A DNA stretch of 64,000 nucleotides from CAWIOX01 sp963837775 (GTDB taxonomy: Bacteria; Pseudomonadota; Gammaproteobacteria; Burkholderiales; Burkholderiaceae_D), in NCBI GenBank assembly GCA_963837775.1, contig CAWIOX010000035.1, forward strand, positions 232,994-296,993, given 5' to 3'. The position numbers were made by a program, and so were the translations under genes. Shown here piece after piece: positions 35,600 to 45,601 of this stretch. The notes under the pieces were generated by a model that did no database searches, was not told the DNA's origin, and saw nothing but the letters and a program-made list of their open reading frames with translations. Position 1 is the first letter of the stretch; every line of letters starts with the position of its first letter.

Positions 35600-37564
35600 A
35601 TGATGAAACCTGGCATCCATTTCTTTGTCGCCGGCTTATTTGCGTGCGCGCCATCGGCGGCAAAGGCGACCGATGACGTCTCTGAATTATCGCTGGAGCA
35701 ATTGCTTACAGTAAACATCATCGGCGCCTCCAAATACGAGCAGAAGCAGAGTGAAGTAACGGCTGCCGTCAGCGTCATCAGCCGCAACGAAATCAAGGCC
35801 TTCGGCTGGCGCACCTTGGACGAGGCGCTGGCCAGCCTGCCGGGCATCTACACCACGTATGACCGCCAATACGCGTACCTGGGCACCCGTGGTTTCGGCG
35901 TGCCGGGGGACTTCAATACGCGGGTGCTGGTCACCATCAACGGCAATCGCCTCAATGACCCGATCTATGACGGTGGGCCATTTGGACGGCAGTTCCCGCT
36001 CGACATGGATCTGATCGAGCGCATCGAATTCATCCCCGGTCCGGGCGGCGCGGTGTATGGGCAGAATGCGATGTTCGGCGTGGTCAACGTGATCACCCGC
36101 AGCGGCGCCGCTTTTGACGGCGCCGAACTGGCCGCTGCCACCCAGAACCCGCAGGCGCAACGTGAAGGGCGTGCCAGTTGGGGCAAGCTGCACGACAACG
36201 GACTCGATGTGGTGGTATCGGTGTCCGGCATGCGCGCACGCGGCGAAGATGGCTTCTTCGAGTACCCGGGGGCGGCCATTTCGTCCGGCGTGGCCGCCGG
36301 CCTGGACGGTAGCCACGACAAGAAAATCTTCGCCCGCATCGCCCGCGGTCCCTGGTCGTTCGAACATGTTTACGGCAATTCTCGCAAGGACGATCCTAGC
36401 GGGGCGTACTTCTCGGACCCGCTGGTGCCGGGCCAGTTTCAGGGCGATAGCTATGCGCTGACCCAGTTGCAATACCAGGACAGCTTTGCCGGCGACACAC
36501 TGCACCTGTCGGGGCGGCTGTTCGAGGGCCAGTATCGCTATAGCAGTCATCTGAGCTATGGCACGCAGTTCTCGTTCCCGGCACGGGGTGACTGGCATGG
36601 CGCCGAACTGCGTCTGCTGTCCACTGCGGTGGACGGCCACAAGCTGATGCTGGGGCTCGAAGCGCAGGACAACACGCGCATCGAGCAGAAGGTGCTGGAC
36701 CTGGCCAATCCCGCCAACGATATCGTGATACCGGGCTCGGGTTACCGGGTCGGCCTCTATGCCCAGGACGAATGGCGTATCGGCAAGACGCTGACCTCCA
36801 CGCTGGGCCTGCGCGTGGACCGCAACGATACCACCGGCACCAAGTTGAGCCCGCGCGCCGCGCTGATCTGGCAGACCACGCCAGCCACCACCATCAAGGC
36901 CTTGTACGGTCGTGCCCATCGTGCCCCGAGCGCCAACGAGCGCAATTACGACGATGGTTTTGCGCAGGTCGCCAATCCGGCCCTGAACGGCGAAACGATC
37001 GATACCCTGGAACTGGTGCTGGATCACCTTGTGGGCCACGACCTGACGCTGCGCGGTTCGATTTATCAGTGGACCATGCAGGGTCTGGTGACGCTGGGCA
37101 ATGACCCGGTCAGCGGCCTGCCGCAATACCAGAACGGCGAACAGGTGAAAGCCTACGGTGCGGAGCTTTCCGCCGACAAGACCTGGGACTTGGGCGCTCG
37201 GCTGCGCGCCAGCCTGTCCTATCAGAGTACGTACTACACCAGCGGCGCTGACCTGGCCAACTCGCCCCAGTTAATGGGCAAGCTCAATTTCTCCGGTCCC
37301 TTGGCTTCGACCGGCCTGCGCCTGGGCTATGAGCTCCAGTATTACGGCCAACGCCAGGCCATCGACGGCACCAGGCTGGCCGGCTACTGGCTCTCCAATC
37401 TGAATCTGGTCGCGGACAAATGGGCCAAGGCACTGGAAGTGTCGCTGGGTCTCTACAATCTGTTCGACCAGCGTTATGAACATCCAGGCGCCGACAGCAA
37501 CTGGCAAAAGGCTTTTGTGCAGGACGGCAGGAGTGTGCGAGTCAAGCTGGATTACCGCTTCTGA
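35600..37564 (+). CDS. TonB-dependent outer-membrane receptor
   Basis: The 654-residue protein has a short signal peptide (FVAGLFACAPSAAKA), a plug domain (VTAAVSVISRNEIKAFGWRTLDEALASLPGIY; IERIEFIPGPGGAVYGQNAMFGVVNVITR) and a beta-barrel ending in the aromatic C-terminal strand VRVKLDYRF. The substrate cannot be read from the sequence. Short receptors of this size next to YfiR and a hybrid histidine kinase occur as sensory modules, so it may sense or import the signal ligand. It starts an operon with YfiR, the kinase and the GGDEF-EAL protein. Confidence 0.9.
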   Translation: MMKPGIHFFVAGLFACAPSAAKATDDVSELSLEQLLTVNIIGASKYEQKQSEVTAAVSVISRNEIKAFGWRTLDEALASLPGIYTTYDRQYAYLGTRGFGVPGDFNTRVLVTINGNRLNDPIYDGGPFGRQFPLDMDLIERIEFIPGPGGAVYGQNAMFGVVNVITRSGAAFDGAELAAATQNPQAQREGRASWGKLHDNGLDVVVSVSGMRARGEDGFFEYPGAAISSGVAAGLDGSHDKKIFARIARGPWSFEHVYGNSRKDDPSGAYFSDPLVPGQFQGDSYALTQLQYQDSFAGDTLHLSGRLFEGQYRYSSHLSYGTQFSFPARGDWHGAELRLLSTAVDGHKLMLGLEAQDNTRIEQKVLDLANPANDIVIPGSGYRVGLYAQDEWRIGKTLTSTLGLRVDRNDTTGTKLSPRAALIWQTTPATTIKALYGRAHRAPSANERNYDDGFAQVANPALNGETIDTLELVLDHLVGHDLTLRGSIYQWTMQGLVTLGNDPVSGLPQYQNGEQVKAYGAELSADKTWDLGARLRASLSYQSTYYTSGADLANSPQLMGKLNFSGPLASTGLRLGYELQYYGQRQAIDGTRLAGYWLSNLNLVADKWAKALEVSLGLYNLFDQRYEHPGADSNWQKAFVQDGRSVRVKLDYRF

Positions 37565-37658
37565 GCGCCCGATGATGCCACTAGCACCGCCGCCGGTCCG
37601 GCGCTTTGGCCGGACTCCGACTCCTGCCGACTCCTTGTTCATGCCCACAAAGTCCGGC

Positions 37659-38174
37659 ATGAAATCCCGCATGCTGGCCTGTCTGCTGGGCCTGCTGTGT
37701 TGCGTGCCGCCGGTGTGGGCCGACAATCTGGCTGAATATCGGATCAAGGCGGCCTTTCTCTACAACTTCGTCAGCTTCACGGAGTGGCCCGCCGGGCTGG
37801 GCAGCACACTGAATCTATGCGTCTACGGCCCCGACCCCTTCGGCGAGGATCTGGACAAGCTGCAAGGCAGGAGCGTGGCCGGGCGCAGTCTGGCCGTGCG
37901 GCGCACCAACAGTGCGGATGCGTTGGGCAATTGCCAGGTCGTCTTCATCACCCACCCGGTGATCGGTAACCTGCCACGCGTACTCGACAACCTGAGAGGC
38001 AAGCCGGTGCTGACAGTGGCCGACACCTCCGGAGCTGCCCGCCAAGGGGTCGCCCTTAACATGGGCACGGAACAGAATAAAGTCATATTCGAGGCCAATC
38101 TGGACGCCGTCCACGACAACGGATTGGTCCTCAGCTCCAAGCTGCTACGCCTGGCCAAAGAGGTCTATCAATGA
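37659..38174 (+). CDS. yfiR: YfiR-family periplasmic protein
   Basis: The protein of about 171 residues has a signal peptide (MLACLLGLLCCVPPVWA). The mature part contains the YfiR signatures YRIKAAFLYNFVSFTEWP, NLCVYGPDPFG, RSVAGRSLAVRR, CQVVFI, VADTSGAARQGVALNMG, and a final NKVIFEANLDAVHDNGLVLSSKLLRLA. In the YfiBNR system YfiR binds the periplasmic domain of a diguanylate cyclase and silences it. I chose the start giving the best signal peptide; in-frame ATGs at 37572 and 37641 exist. The stop overlaps the kinase start (ATGA), suggesting that YfiR controls the kinase. Confidence 0.85.
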   Translation: MKSRMLACLLGLLCCVPPVWADNLAEYRIKAAFLYNFVSFTEWPAGLGSTLNLCVYGPDPFGEDLDKLQGRSVAGRSLAVRRTNSADALGNCQVVFITHPVIGNLPRVLDNLRGKPVLTVADTSGAARQGVALNMGTEQNKVIFEANLDAVHDNGLVLSSKLLRLAKEVYQ

Positions 38175-40942
38175 AGCCCGAACCAAGCGCAGCCAAATAC
38201 ACGCCCCTGGGCGACCGCTTGCGTCGCATCACTCAGCTGACCCTGAGTATTGTCCTGACCCTGGTTGCCGTGATCGTCATCGTCAGCAGTTCTGCCGTCA
38301 ACCTGCACGCCCTGATCGGCGGTAGCCAGGCCAAGGCCAAGGTGCTGGCGGAAAACGCCGGCGCCACCCTGATGTTCCAAGATGAACGCGCAGCCCAGGA
38401 ACTGCTCAAGTCCCTGCAGAATTCACCGGATGTGCATGCCGCCGCCATCTATGACAAGGACTGGAAGCTGTTTAGCCGCTATCGGGTCGCCGGTCATAAC
38501 GTGCCCGCATCGCTGGATGCGCCGCGACCAAGCTATCGTCCTATGGCGTCGACTACATCAAGCTGGTCCAGCCTATCGTTCACGACGGCGAAACACTGGG
38601 GGCGCTACTTTTGCTGGTCGATCTGGCGCCCCTGTATGAACAGATGGGGGGACAGGCCCTGATCACTCTTACCGCCGCTCTGCTGGCCCTGTTCATGACC
38701 CGAATCTGTTGCTGCGGCTGAGCGCATCGGTGTTACACCCCCTTTCCAGCTTGAGTGCCTTGATGGACGAGATATCTGAGCAAACCGACTACAGCGTCCG
38801 TGCGCAATCCAGCGACATCGCCGAACTGGACCGGCTGGCCAAGGGGTTCAACGGCATGCTGGAGCAGATTCAGGCGCGCGATGCGAGCCTGGCCGCGCAT
38901 CGCGATCACCTCGAGGAAGAAGTCGCCAGCAGGACCGCGGACCTGTTGCAGGCCAAGGAGGCGGCTGAGGCGGCCAGCCGGGCCAAGAGCGAGTTCCTGG
39001 CCACCATGAGCCACGAAATTCGCACCCCCATGAACGGGGTACTGGGCATGACAGAACTGCTGTTGAGCGGCAAGCTCGATGCCGAGCAGCACCATTTTGC
39101 CGAATCCGTACAGCATTCCGGCCGGCATCTGTTGAACATCATCAATGACATCCTGGATTTCTCCAAGATCGAATCGGGACACATGGAACAGGAAGCCGTG
39201 GACTTCAGTTTGGTTGCACTGATCGAGGATACCCTGCTCATGTTTGCCCAGCCTGCCGCGAAAAAGGGGCTGGAACTGGCCGCCGAGCTGTCGCCGCCCC
39301 ACCTCCCGCTGATGGTGCAAGGCGACCCGCTCCGCTTGCGCCAGGTGATTGTCAACCTGCTCAACAACGCCATCAAGTTCACCGAAAGCGGAGAGGTGAT
39401 CCTGCGCGTGAGCCTGTCGGAAGAGACAGGCAGCAAGGTCCGCATCAGCTTGTCGGTGGAAGATACCGGCATCGGCATTCCCCCCGAGGCGCAGAAAAAG
39501 GTGTTCGAACGTTTTGCCCAGGCCGATGGTTCCACCACACGCAAATACGGCGGCACCGGCTTGGGCCTGGCGATCTGCAAGCACCTGGTGCAACTCATGG
39601 GAGGGCAGATCAGTCTGGAAAGCGTAGCGGGGCAAGGCTCCAGGTTTTGGATCGACCTGACCCTGCCCAAGTCCCTGACCATGCTGCCTCCCCCCTTCGC
39701 CATGGGCGATTTGGCGGGAACCCGGGTGCTGGTAGTGGACGACAACAGGACCAACCTTGAGATTTTGCAGCGCCAGCTGGAAAGCTGGCACATGACGGTA
39801 AGCTGCGCTGAAAGCGGCGAGCAGGCACTTATGTTGATGACACGGGAGCCGGAGGCCGGCCTGCACTTCGACCTGCTCATATTGGATATGCACATGCCGC
39901 AGATGGACGGCTTGCAACTGGCCCGCCGCATCAAGGCCCAGCCTGCCATAGCGGCGACCCGGCTGATCATGCTGACCTCTGCCTATACGGCGGGGAATGC
40001 CGAGGAGCGTGCGCAGGCCGGCATCCTGCGCTGCATCAACAAGCCTGTCCGCCAGTCGGAATTGTTTGAGGTCATTCGCAGTGTCAGCTGCGATGCGGTC
40101 GATGTTCCGGCGCTGGAAAACATCCCGGCAAGCGCTGCGCCGCCGGCGTTGATATCAGGTCAGTGGGGCAGCGTGCTTCTGGTCGAGGACAACCCGGTCA
40201 ACCTGGAGGTGGCCAAGGCCATGCTGGCGAAACTGGGCGTACAGCTTGAGATCGCCAACAATGGCCAGGAAGCCGTGACCATGGTGGACAGCAAAGATTT
40301 CGACCTGGTTCTGATGGATTGCCAGATGCCAGTGCATGGATGGCTACCAGGCCACGGCGATCATCCGCCGGCATCAGGCGGATACCCCACGGCGCCTGCC
40401 CATCATTGCATTGACCGCAAATGCGATGGCGGGGGACCGCGACAAATGCCTGGCGGCCGGCATGGATGATTATCTGACCAAACCCTATACCCTGGCCCAG
40501 CTGAAGGGCAAGCTGGCGCAATGGATGACGCCGGTTACAGGCCAAGCTGCCAGGACAATGGAGACTGCCGCTGCCGTCCTTGAAGACCGGGAGCGCGATC
40601 AACCTGCAGTTTCTGGAGCAAATTCAGGAGTTGGATCCAGCCGGCGGCTCGGGCCTGATCAGGCAGATCATGCAGGTTTTCCTGGAGTCGACTGGAGACA
40701 CGCTGCGCCAGATCGATCAGGCGGTCGCCATGGGGGATGCCGATGGTGTACGCCGTGGCGCCCATAGCCTCAAATCCAGTTCCGCCAATGTTGGCGCAGA
40801 AACATTATCCGAACTGTTCCGGCAGTTGGAAGTCTTGGGGCGGGAAGGCAAATTGGCGGCGGCAAATCCGCTGCTCGGCGAGATGCGGCAGGCCTACCAG
40901 CTGGCAACGCGCGAAATACACGAATTACTGGGGGAAACCTGA
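38171..40942 (+). pseudogene. Hybrid sensor histidine kinase with CHASE8-like sensor, REC, REC and Hpt domains; frame broken about four times
   Basis: Reading through the breaks gives about 920 residues. Transmembrane helix 1 is SIVLTLVAVIVIVSSSAV. A periplasmic CHASE8-like domain follows (AKVLAENAGATLMFQDERAAQELLKSL, AAIYDKDWKLFSRY, QPIVHDGETLGALLLLVDL). Then come helix 2 (ALITLTAALLALFMT), HAMP, and a HisKA domain with the phospho-His in TMSHEIRTPMNG. The ATPase has VEDTGIGIP and KYGGTGLGLAICKHL. Two receivers show VVDDNRTN and LLILDMHMP, then LLVEDNPVN and LVLMDCQMP. Last is an Hpt domain with GAHSLKSSSANVGA. Breaks lie near 38525, 38700, 40335 and 40590; each flank continues the domain without loss. 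CHASE8 is the domain YfiR is known to bind in YfiN. Confidence 0.8.
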
Positions 40943-43051
40943 TGTTGAGCAAGCCTTTTCGGATTCTGGTTGCGGACGACGAACCCACCTCACGTCTATT
41001 GATGCAGGCAGCGCTCGTGAAAGTCCGGCTTCGAGGTCAGCCTTGCGGTGAATGGCGAGGATGCGTTGCGTCAATTCCGCGCAAGCCCATGCGACATGGT
41101 CATGCTGGATGTGGAAATGCCCGACATGGATGGCTATCAGGTGTGCGCCGCGTTGCGTGCCGAAGTCGGCGATGAGCTGCCCATCGTCATGGTGACCGGC
41201 ATGGACAACCTGGACTCGATCGAGCGCGCCTATGAGGCGGGCGCCACCGACTTCATCGCCAAGCCGATCAACTGGTCACTGATAGGGCATCGGGTGAAAT
41301 ACCTGTTCCGCTCTTATCTGGCCATGCTGGAACTGCGCACGGCCAATGCCCGCAATGCCGCCATCCTGAACGCGATCCCCGATCTGATGTTCGAGCTTGA
41401 CCTGGAAGGTCGCTACCTCGATTACCATTCCCCGCGCAGCGAGTTGCTGGCCGGGCCGCCCAAGAGGTTCCTGGGCCGCACGGTGAGCGAGATACTGCCG
41501 CCGGATGCCGCCGGGGAGTGCATGTCGGCATTGCGCGAAGCCCATGAAAAGGGTTTCTCAACGGGCAAGCAATTCCAACTGCAACTGCCACAGGGCACGC
41601 ATTGGTTCGAGCTGTCGGTTTCCCACAAGAGCACCGATGCCGGGCAGGCGCCGACTTTCATTGTGCTGTCGCGCGACATCAGCGAACGCAAGGAGGCAGA
41701 GCACAGGATCACGCGCCTGGCCTACTTCGACGGCCTGACCGGATTGCCCAACCGTCTATCCTTCCTGGAACGGCTGGAACGGGAAGTCCAGCGCGCAAAA
41801 TTTCATGGCGTCAAACTGGCCGTCCTGTTTCTGGACCTGGATGGCTTCAAGAATATCAACGACACCCTGGGCCACACCACCGGCGATCTGGTCTTGCAGT
41901 GCGTGGCCGATCGCTTGCGCCTGGGAGTCCGGCCGATGGACATGGTGTCGCGCCTGGATGCCAATGAGATGGAGATCGGGCTGGCGCGTTTGGGCGGGGA
42001 CGAGTTCACGGTGATGATTCCGAGCATGGCACATGGCGAGGATGCGCTGGTGTTGGCCCATCGCATCCGCGAACTGATACGCCGACCGTTCAATCTGGAA
42101 GGACGCGAAGTGGTGCTCACCGCCAGTATCGGCATCGCCGTCTACCCGGACGACGGCGACAGCGCGGACACCCTGCTCAAGACTGCCGACACCGCGATGT
42201 ACCATGCCAAGGATGAAGGTCGCGACAACTGCAAGTTCTATAGTGCATCCCTGACCCGGCAGGCGATGCAGCGGCTGAATCTGGAAAGCAATCTGCGTCT
42301 GGCCCTGGAGCGGGACGAGTTTTTTCTGGTCTATCAGCCCCAACTGGATCTGGAGAGCGGCCGTATTCGTTCGGTCGAAGCCCTGATCCGCTGGAATCAT
42401 CCGGAACAGGGCTTGATCCCGCCCATGGAATTCATTCCGCTGGCGGAGGAAAACGGCTTGATCGTACCCATAGGCGAGTGGGTATTGCGCACCGCCTGTG
42501 CCCAGGCGGCCCACTGGCAGGCCTGCGGCCATCCGCTGCGGGTAGCGGTAAACCTGTCCCCCGTGCAATTCAAGAATCCCAATCTGCTCAACAGCGTCAC
42601 CGACATCCTGGCCGGAGGATTGGCGCCGGAGTGGCTGGAACTGGAGGTGACCGAAGGCGCGTTGATGGAGGACAGCGACACCACGCTGGCAACGCTGCAC
42701 GCGTTGCGCAAGGCGGGCGTGCAGATTTCACTGGATGATTTCGGCACCGGTTATTCGTCCATGAGCTATCTGACACGCCTGCCCCTGAACATGATCAAGG
42801 TGGACCAGAGTTTCGTGCGCGGCCTGCCCGATGACGGTGACAGCCTGGCCATCGTCCGCGCCATCGTTTCGCTGGCCAAAAACCTCGGCTTTAGCGTTAC
42901 CGCCGAGGGGGTAGAGACACTGGAACAGGCGCGGATACTAGATAGCCTGTCCTGTGAAACCTTGCAGGGCTACTACTTCAGCAAACCCGTCGCCGCCAGC
43001 AGCATCCCTGCATTGCTCGACAAGCAATGGCTTTTGGACCGACTGGTTTGA
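40942..43051 (+). pseudogene. REC-PAS-GGDEF-EAL cyclic-di-GMP protein, one frame break in the receiver domain
   Basis: The start (TGATG overlap with the kinase stop) encodes FRILVADDEPTSRLLMQAAL. After a +1 break near 41020 the frame continues EVSLAVNGEDALRQF and MVMLDVEMPDMDGYQVC, a receiver with its phospho-acceptor Asp. Next are a PAS domain (NAAILNAIPDLMFELDLEGRYLDYHSP to SRDISERKEAE), a GGDEF domain with intact ARLGGDEFTVM, and an EAL domain with SVEALIRWNHP, DDFGTGYSSMSYLTRLP and KVDQSFVRG. Both the cyclase and phosphodiesterase motifs look active. The domain order and operon suggest the kinase phosphorylates this receiver to set c-di-GMP levels. Confidence 0.85.
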
Positions 43052-43075
43052 TGAACCGCCCGCCTATCCAGCTGC

Positions 43076-43155
43076 CATCGTTTCGCGCCAGATAAAAATA
43101 GATTCGCGCCATAATTGCGCCAAACGATGCGATCTCCATTGCAGCTCATGCGGTG
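43076..43155 (+). repeat. Second copy of the Fic-gene upstream region and first codons (remnant)
   Basis: The first 36 bases match 60601-60636 at all but two positions (shared CATCGTTTCGCGCCAGATA and AATAGATTCG). After a gap, GCGCCAAAC plus ATGC-like and TCC matches the bases just before and at the Fic start (60699-60716), but the ATG is ATC here. It is best read as a degenerate, shortened duplicate of the Fic promoter and start. No Fic coding sequence follows; 43156-43318 shows no gene. Confidence 0.6.
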
Positions 43156-43318
43156 CGCCGATTGTCCATTTTCGGCCCAGAGGAAACGGGGCGTACCCGG
43201 AAACGATTGCCCAGTGGGTGCGTTAGCGAACGGAATCTGCGAGTCAATTCGAGCACCATTCTATTTGCGATAGTCAATCGCATCCGATCAATTTGCCAAA
43301 CCACATGAGGATAGCGCA

Positions 43319-43615
43319 ATGGACACCACCACACCTAAGGACGCTGCACAAGGCGATTTCCAGGAATGGAAAACGCAGGAATACCGCGGCAAGCAAATCC
43401 ATGTCTGCACAGCACCGCGTATCAATCAGATTGAAGAACTTCCCGGTCATGGACAACAATGGGATTTCAAAGTCAGAATCACTGAGAACGGCGCCGGACC
43501 AAGCGCGCATGAATGCGCTAGCGCCGAGTCAGACCCGGCAAGCTTCTATTCCACGCAGGCCATCACAGAGGACCTCGGATTCACCAAAGGCCGGGAGTTA
43601 ATTGACGCGATGTGA
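43319..43615 (+). CDS. Hypothetical protein (98 residues)
   Basis: A compact frame encodes a soluble protein with QEWKTQEYRGKQIHVCTAPR, QWDFKVRITENGAGP and SFYSTQAITEDLGFTKGRELIDAM. It is of balanced composition, has no membrane segment or signal peptide, and reads like a small DUF-type domain. I do not recognise the family. Start context GCGCAATGG lacks a strong Shine-Dalgarno. It stands alone between the signalling operon and a metabolic group. Confidence 0.6.
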   Translation: MDTTTPKDAAQGDFQEWKTQEYRGKQIHVCTAPRINQIEELPGHGQQWDFKVRITENGAGPSAHECASAESDPASFYSTQAITEDLGFTKGRELIDAM

Positions 43616-43926
43616 ACTGACAGGCTGCTTCGGACTGCGTCAAATGGTCAAAGCTGGTGATCGCGCTGACCGTTCCATTGCGCCCAGGCAGCGCGACTCG
43701 ACTAGCGCGTGTTGACAAAAGGTGATGCACAGTTATTTCGAGAAAGCCGCCAGCATGAGGAAAATCAAAACATGGCCAAGCATAGGGACGAAAATGCAGT
43801 GTCGAAGTTGCACGGCAGCGAAGTCCCGGTTCAGATGACGAATAGCTGGCGACTTGCCGCGCTCCGATTCTGTCCAGTGACAGCGCCGCAAGCAGCCAAT
43901 TGACTGTTCAAATCCAGAAGGAAAGC
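43616..43926. other. Interval without a recognisable gene
   Basis: About 310 bases. Short frames exist but show no family features, no good ribosome site and irregular composition. The last bases (GAAGGAAAGC) are the ribosome binding site of the following VOC gene. Confidence 0.5.
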
Positions 43927-44427
43927 ATGATGCCAGTCATTCAAAGGATTACCCCATGTTTGTGGTTCGATGCGCAAGCCGAAAAGGCTGTTGAGTTTTA
44001 TACCTCTGTCTTCAAGAATTCAAGAATCGTGAAGATTTCCCGGTACGGGGAAGCCGGACACGCAATCCACGGAAAGCCGGCGGGATCGGTAATGGTCGTG
44101 GCTTTTGAACTGGATGGACAAACATTTACCGCACTCAATGGCGGCCCGACGTTCAAATTCAACGAGGCCATTTCGTTCCAGGTCAACTGCGAGACGCAGG
44201 AAGAAGTCGACTATTACTGGGACAAACTGTCCGAGGGTGGCGATGAAAAGGCCAAGCAATGCGGCTGGCTCAAGGACAAATACGGCGCTTCATGGCAAAT
44301 TGTGCCGACCGTTTTGCCCGCAATGATCAGTGACCCCGATCTTGAAAAATCCCAAAGAGTCTTCACGGCAATGCTGAAAATGCAGAAGATCGATATTGAG
44401 GAATTGAAGCGGGCGTATGCCGGATAG
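43927..44427 (+). CDS. VOC-family protein (PhnB / 3-demethylubiquinone methyltransferase-like)
   Basis: The 166-residue protein has the signature order RITPCLWFDAQAEKAVEFYTSVFKNSRI, FELDGQTFTALNGGPTFKFNEAISF and DKLSEGGDEKAKQCGWLKDKYGASWQIVP. This is the PhnB-like VOC subgroup, often labelled 3-demethylubiquinone-9 3-methyltransferase although no methyltransferase fold is present. The activity is unknown. The ATG at 43927 follows GAAGGA. It precedes a DHFR-like gene by 47 bases on the same strand. Confidence 0.88.
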   Translation: MMPVIQRITPCLWFDAQAEKAVEFYTSVFKNSRIVKISRYGEAGHAIHGKPAGSVMVVAFELDGQTFTALNGGPTFKFNEAISFQVNCETQEEVDYYWDKLSEGGDEKAKQCGWLKDKYGASWQIVPTVLPAMISDPDLEKSQRVFTAMLKMQKIDIEELKRAYAG

Positions 44428-44474
44428 CCGCTGCCAAGCCGCCCGGGCCGGCATAAACTCGCAGGAGATCAGAC

Positions 44475-45119
44475 ATGTCAAAGCTGCGCTTCAAAATCTC
44501 GATGTCACTCGACGGCTTTGTTGCCGGGCCTAGCCAGAGCGTGGAGAACCCGCTCGGAATCGGCGGCGGGCGCCTGCACGAGTGGGCCTTCCAGCTCGCG
44601 GCGTTCCGTGCGCTCCTTGGCCTGGAAGGTGGGGAGGTCAACGAAAGCACCCCGGTGGTCGAGGAATCGCTCGCCAACATCGGCGCCACGGTAATGGGGC
44701 GCAACATGTTTGGCGGGCACCCTGGCCCGTGGGATGCCAAGAATCCATGGAACGGCTGGTGGGGAGTCAATCCGCCGTTCCACCACCCGGTGTTCGTGCT
44801 CACGCACCACGCGCGTGAACCACTCGAACTTGAAGGCGGGACGAGCTTCAGATTCGTCACCGGCGGCATAGAGGCGGCGCTCGGACAGGCCCGGCAAGCC
44901 GCCGCTGGCAAGGATGTGTCGCTCGCCGGCGGTGCCAAAGCCGCCCAGCAGTATCTCGCCGCCGGACTCGTGGATCAGATGGAAATCAATCTGGTGCCGA
45001 CGCTCCTCGGCTGCGGGGAGCGCTTGTTCGACGGTGTCGGCGACAAGCTGCACGGCCTCGAACTCGTGCGGACGGTCGCCGCGCCAAAGGTGACGCACCT
45101 CAAGTTCGCAAGGCGCTGA
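44475..45119 (+). CDS. Dihydrofolate reductase-family (RibD C-terminal-like) protein
   Basis: The 214-residue protein starts LRFKISMSLDGFVAGPSQS, contains GATVMGRNMFGG and HHPVFVLTHHAREPLELEGGTSFRFVTGG, and ends with SLAGGAKAAQQYLAAGLVDQMEINLVPTLLG and GLELVRTV in sequence. This is the RibD_C/DHFR-like NADPH-binding fold found in YwjB/YyaP-type proteins. True folate reduction is not implied. It probably acts with the VOC protein upstream, but no pathway is evident. Confidence 0.88.
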   Translation: MSKLRFKISMSLDGFVAGPSQSVENPLGIGGGRLHEWAFQLAAFRALLGLEGGEVNESTPVVEESLANIGATVMGRNMFGGHPGPWDAKNPWNGWWGVNPPFHHPVFVLTHHAREPLELEGGTSFRFVTGGIEAALGQARQAAAGKDVSLAGGAKAAQQYLAAGLVDQMEINLVPTLLGCGERLFDGVGDKLHGLELVRTVAAPKVTHLKFARR

Positions 45120-45601
45120 GAAGCGTTGCTGATGTCAGCCGGTTTGATGCCGTCCAAACCGAGATTGATGAGATCAAGGTTGGCGCTAGCCATGCCCATT
45201 GAAGTGCAAGTTCACTGCTCAGTTAAACCGCTGTCGATTGCTGCTGTCAGTGTCAGCGAGACAGGTATTGGTGCGCGTTGGCTTGGCTCCTTGACCGGCG
45301 GATCAAGTTGCAAGCACGGTGGCGCACCACCTTTGCCAAGTTCTCCGCGCCGCTTCAATGATTGATCGAACGCAATGCAAACTCACTTGGTTCGGTTCAA
45401 ATGTGGAAGGAATATACCTGCCCCCTTGAGGTCCTGACGAAACTGATAAAAACGTGGCGCCAGTCTCGTCAGCAGGTGGTTGCCCAATCTTTGAAATTGC
45501 CGCGCCTGCCGGTGAGCCAGCCGGTCTTGCATGACCCGATCTACCGCGTAGGCAACTTGGAAAGTTGATTCGCGACCACTTTCTTTAGCACGGAGTAAGC
45601 C
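45120..45601. other. Interval without a recognisable gene
   Basis: About 480 bases. The possible frames (for example 45126-45365 and 45362-45568) are Ser/Pro-rich, lack ribosome sites and resemble no family. The promoter of the MscS gene presumably lies near the right end. Confidence 0.45.

Noticed and set aside
35687..37126. 479-residue minus-strand frame opposite the TonB receptor
   Set aside because: Shadow of a GC-biased gene; the plus strand has the plug and barrel motifs and a C-terminal aromatic residue.
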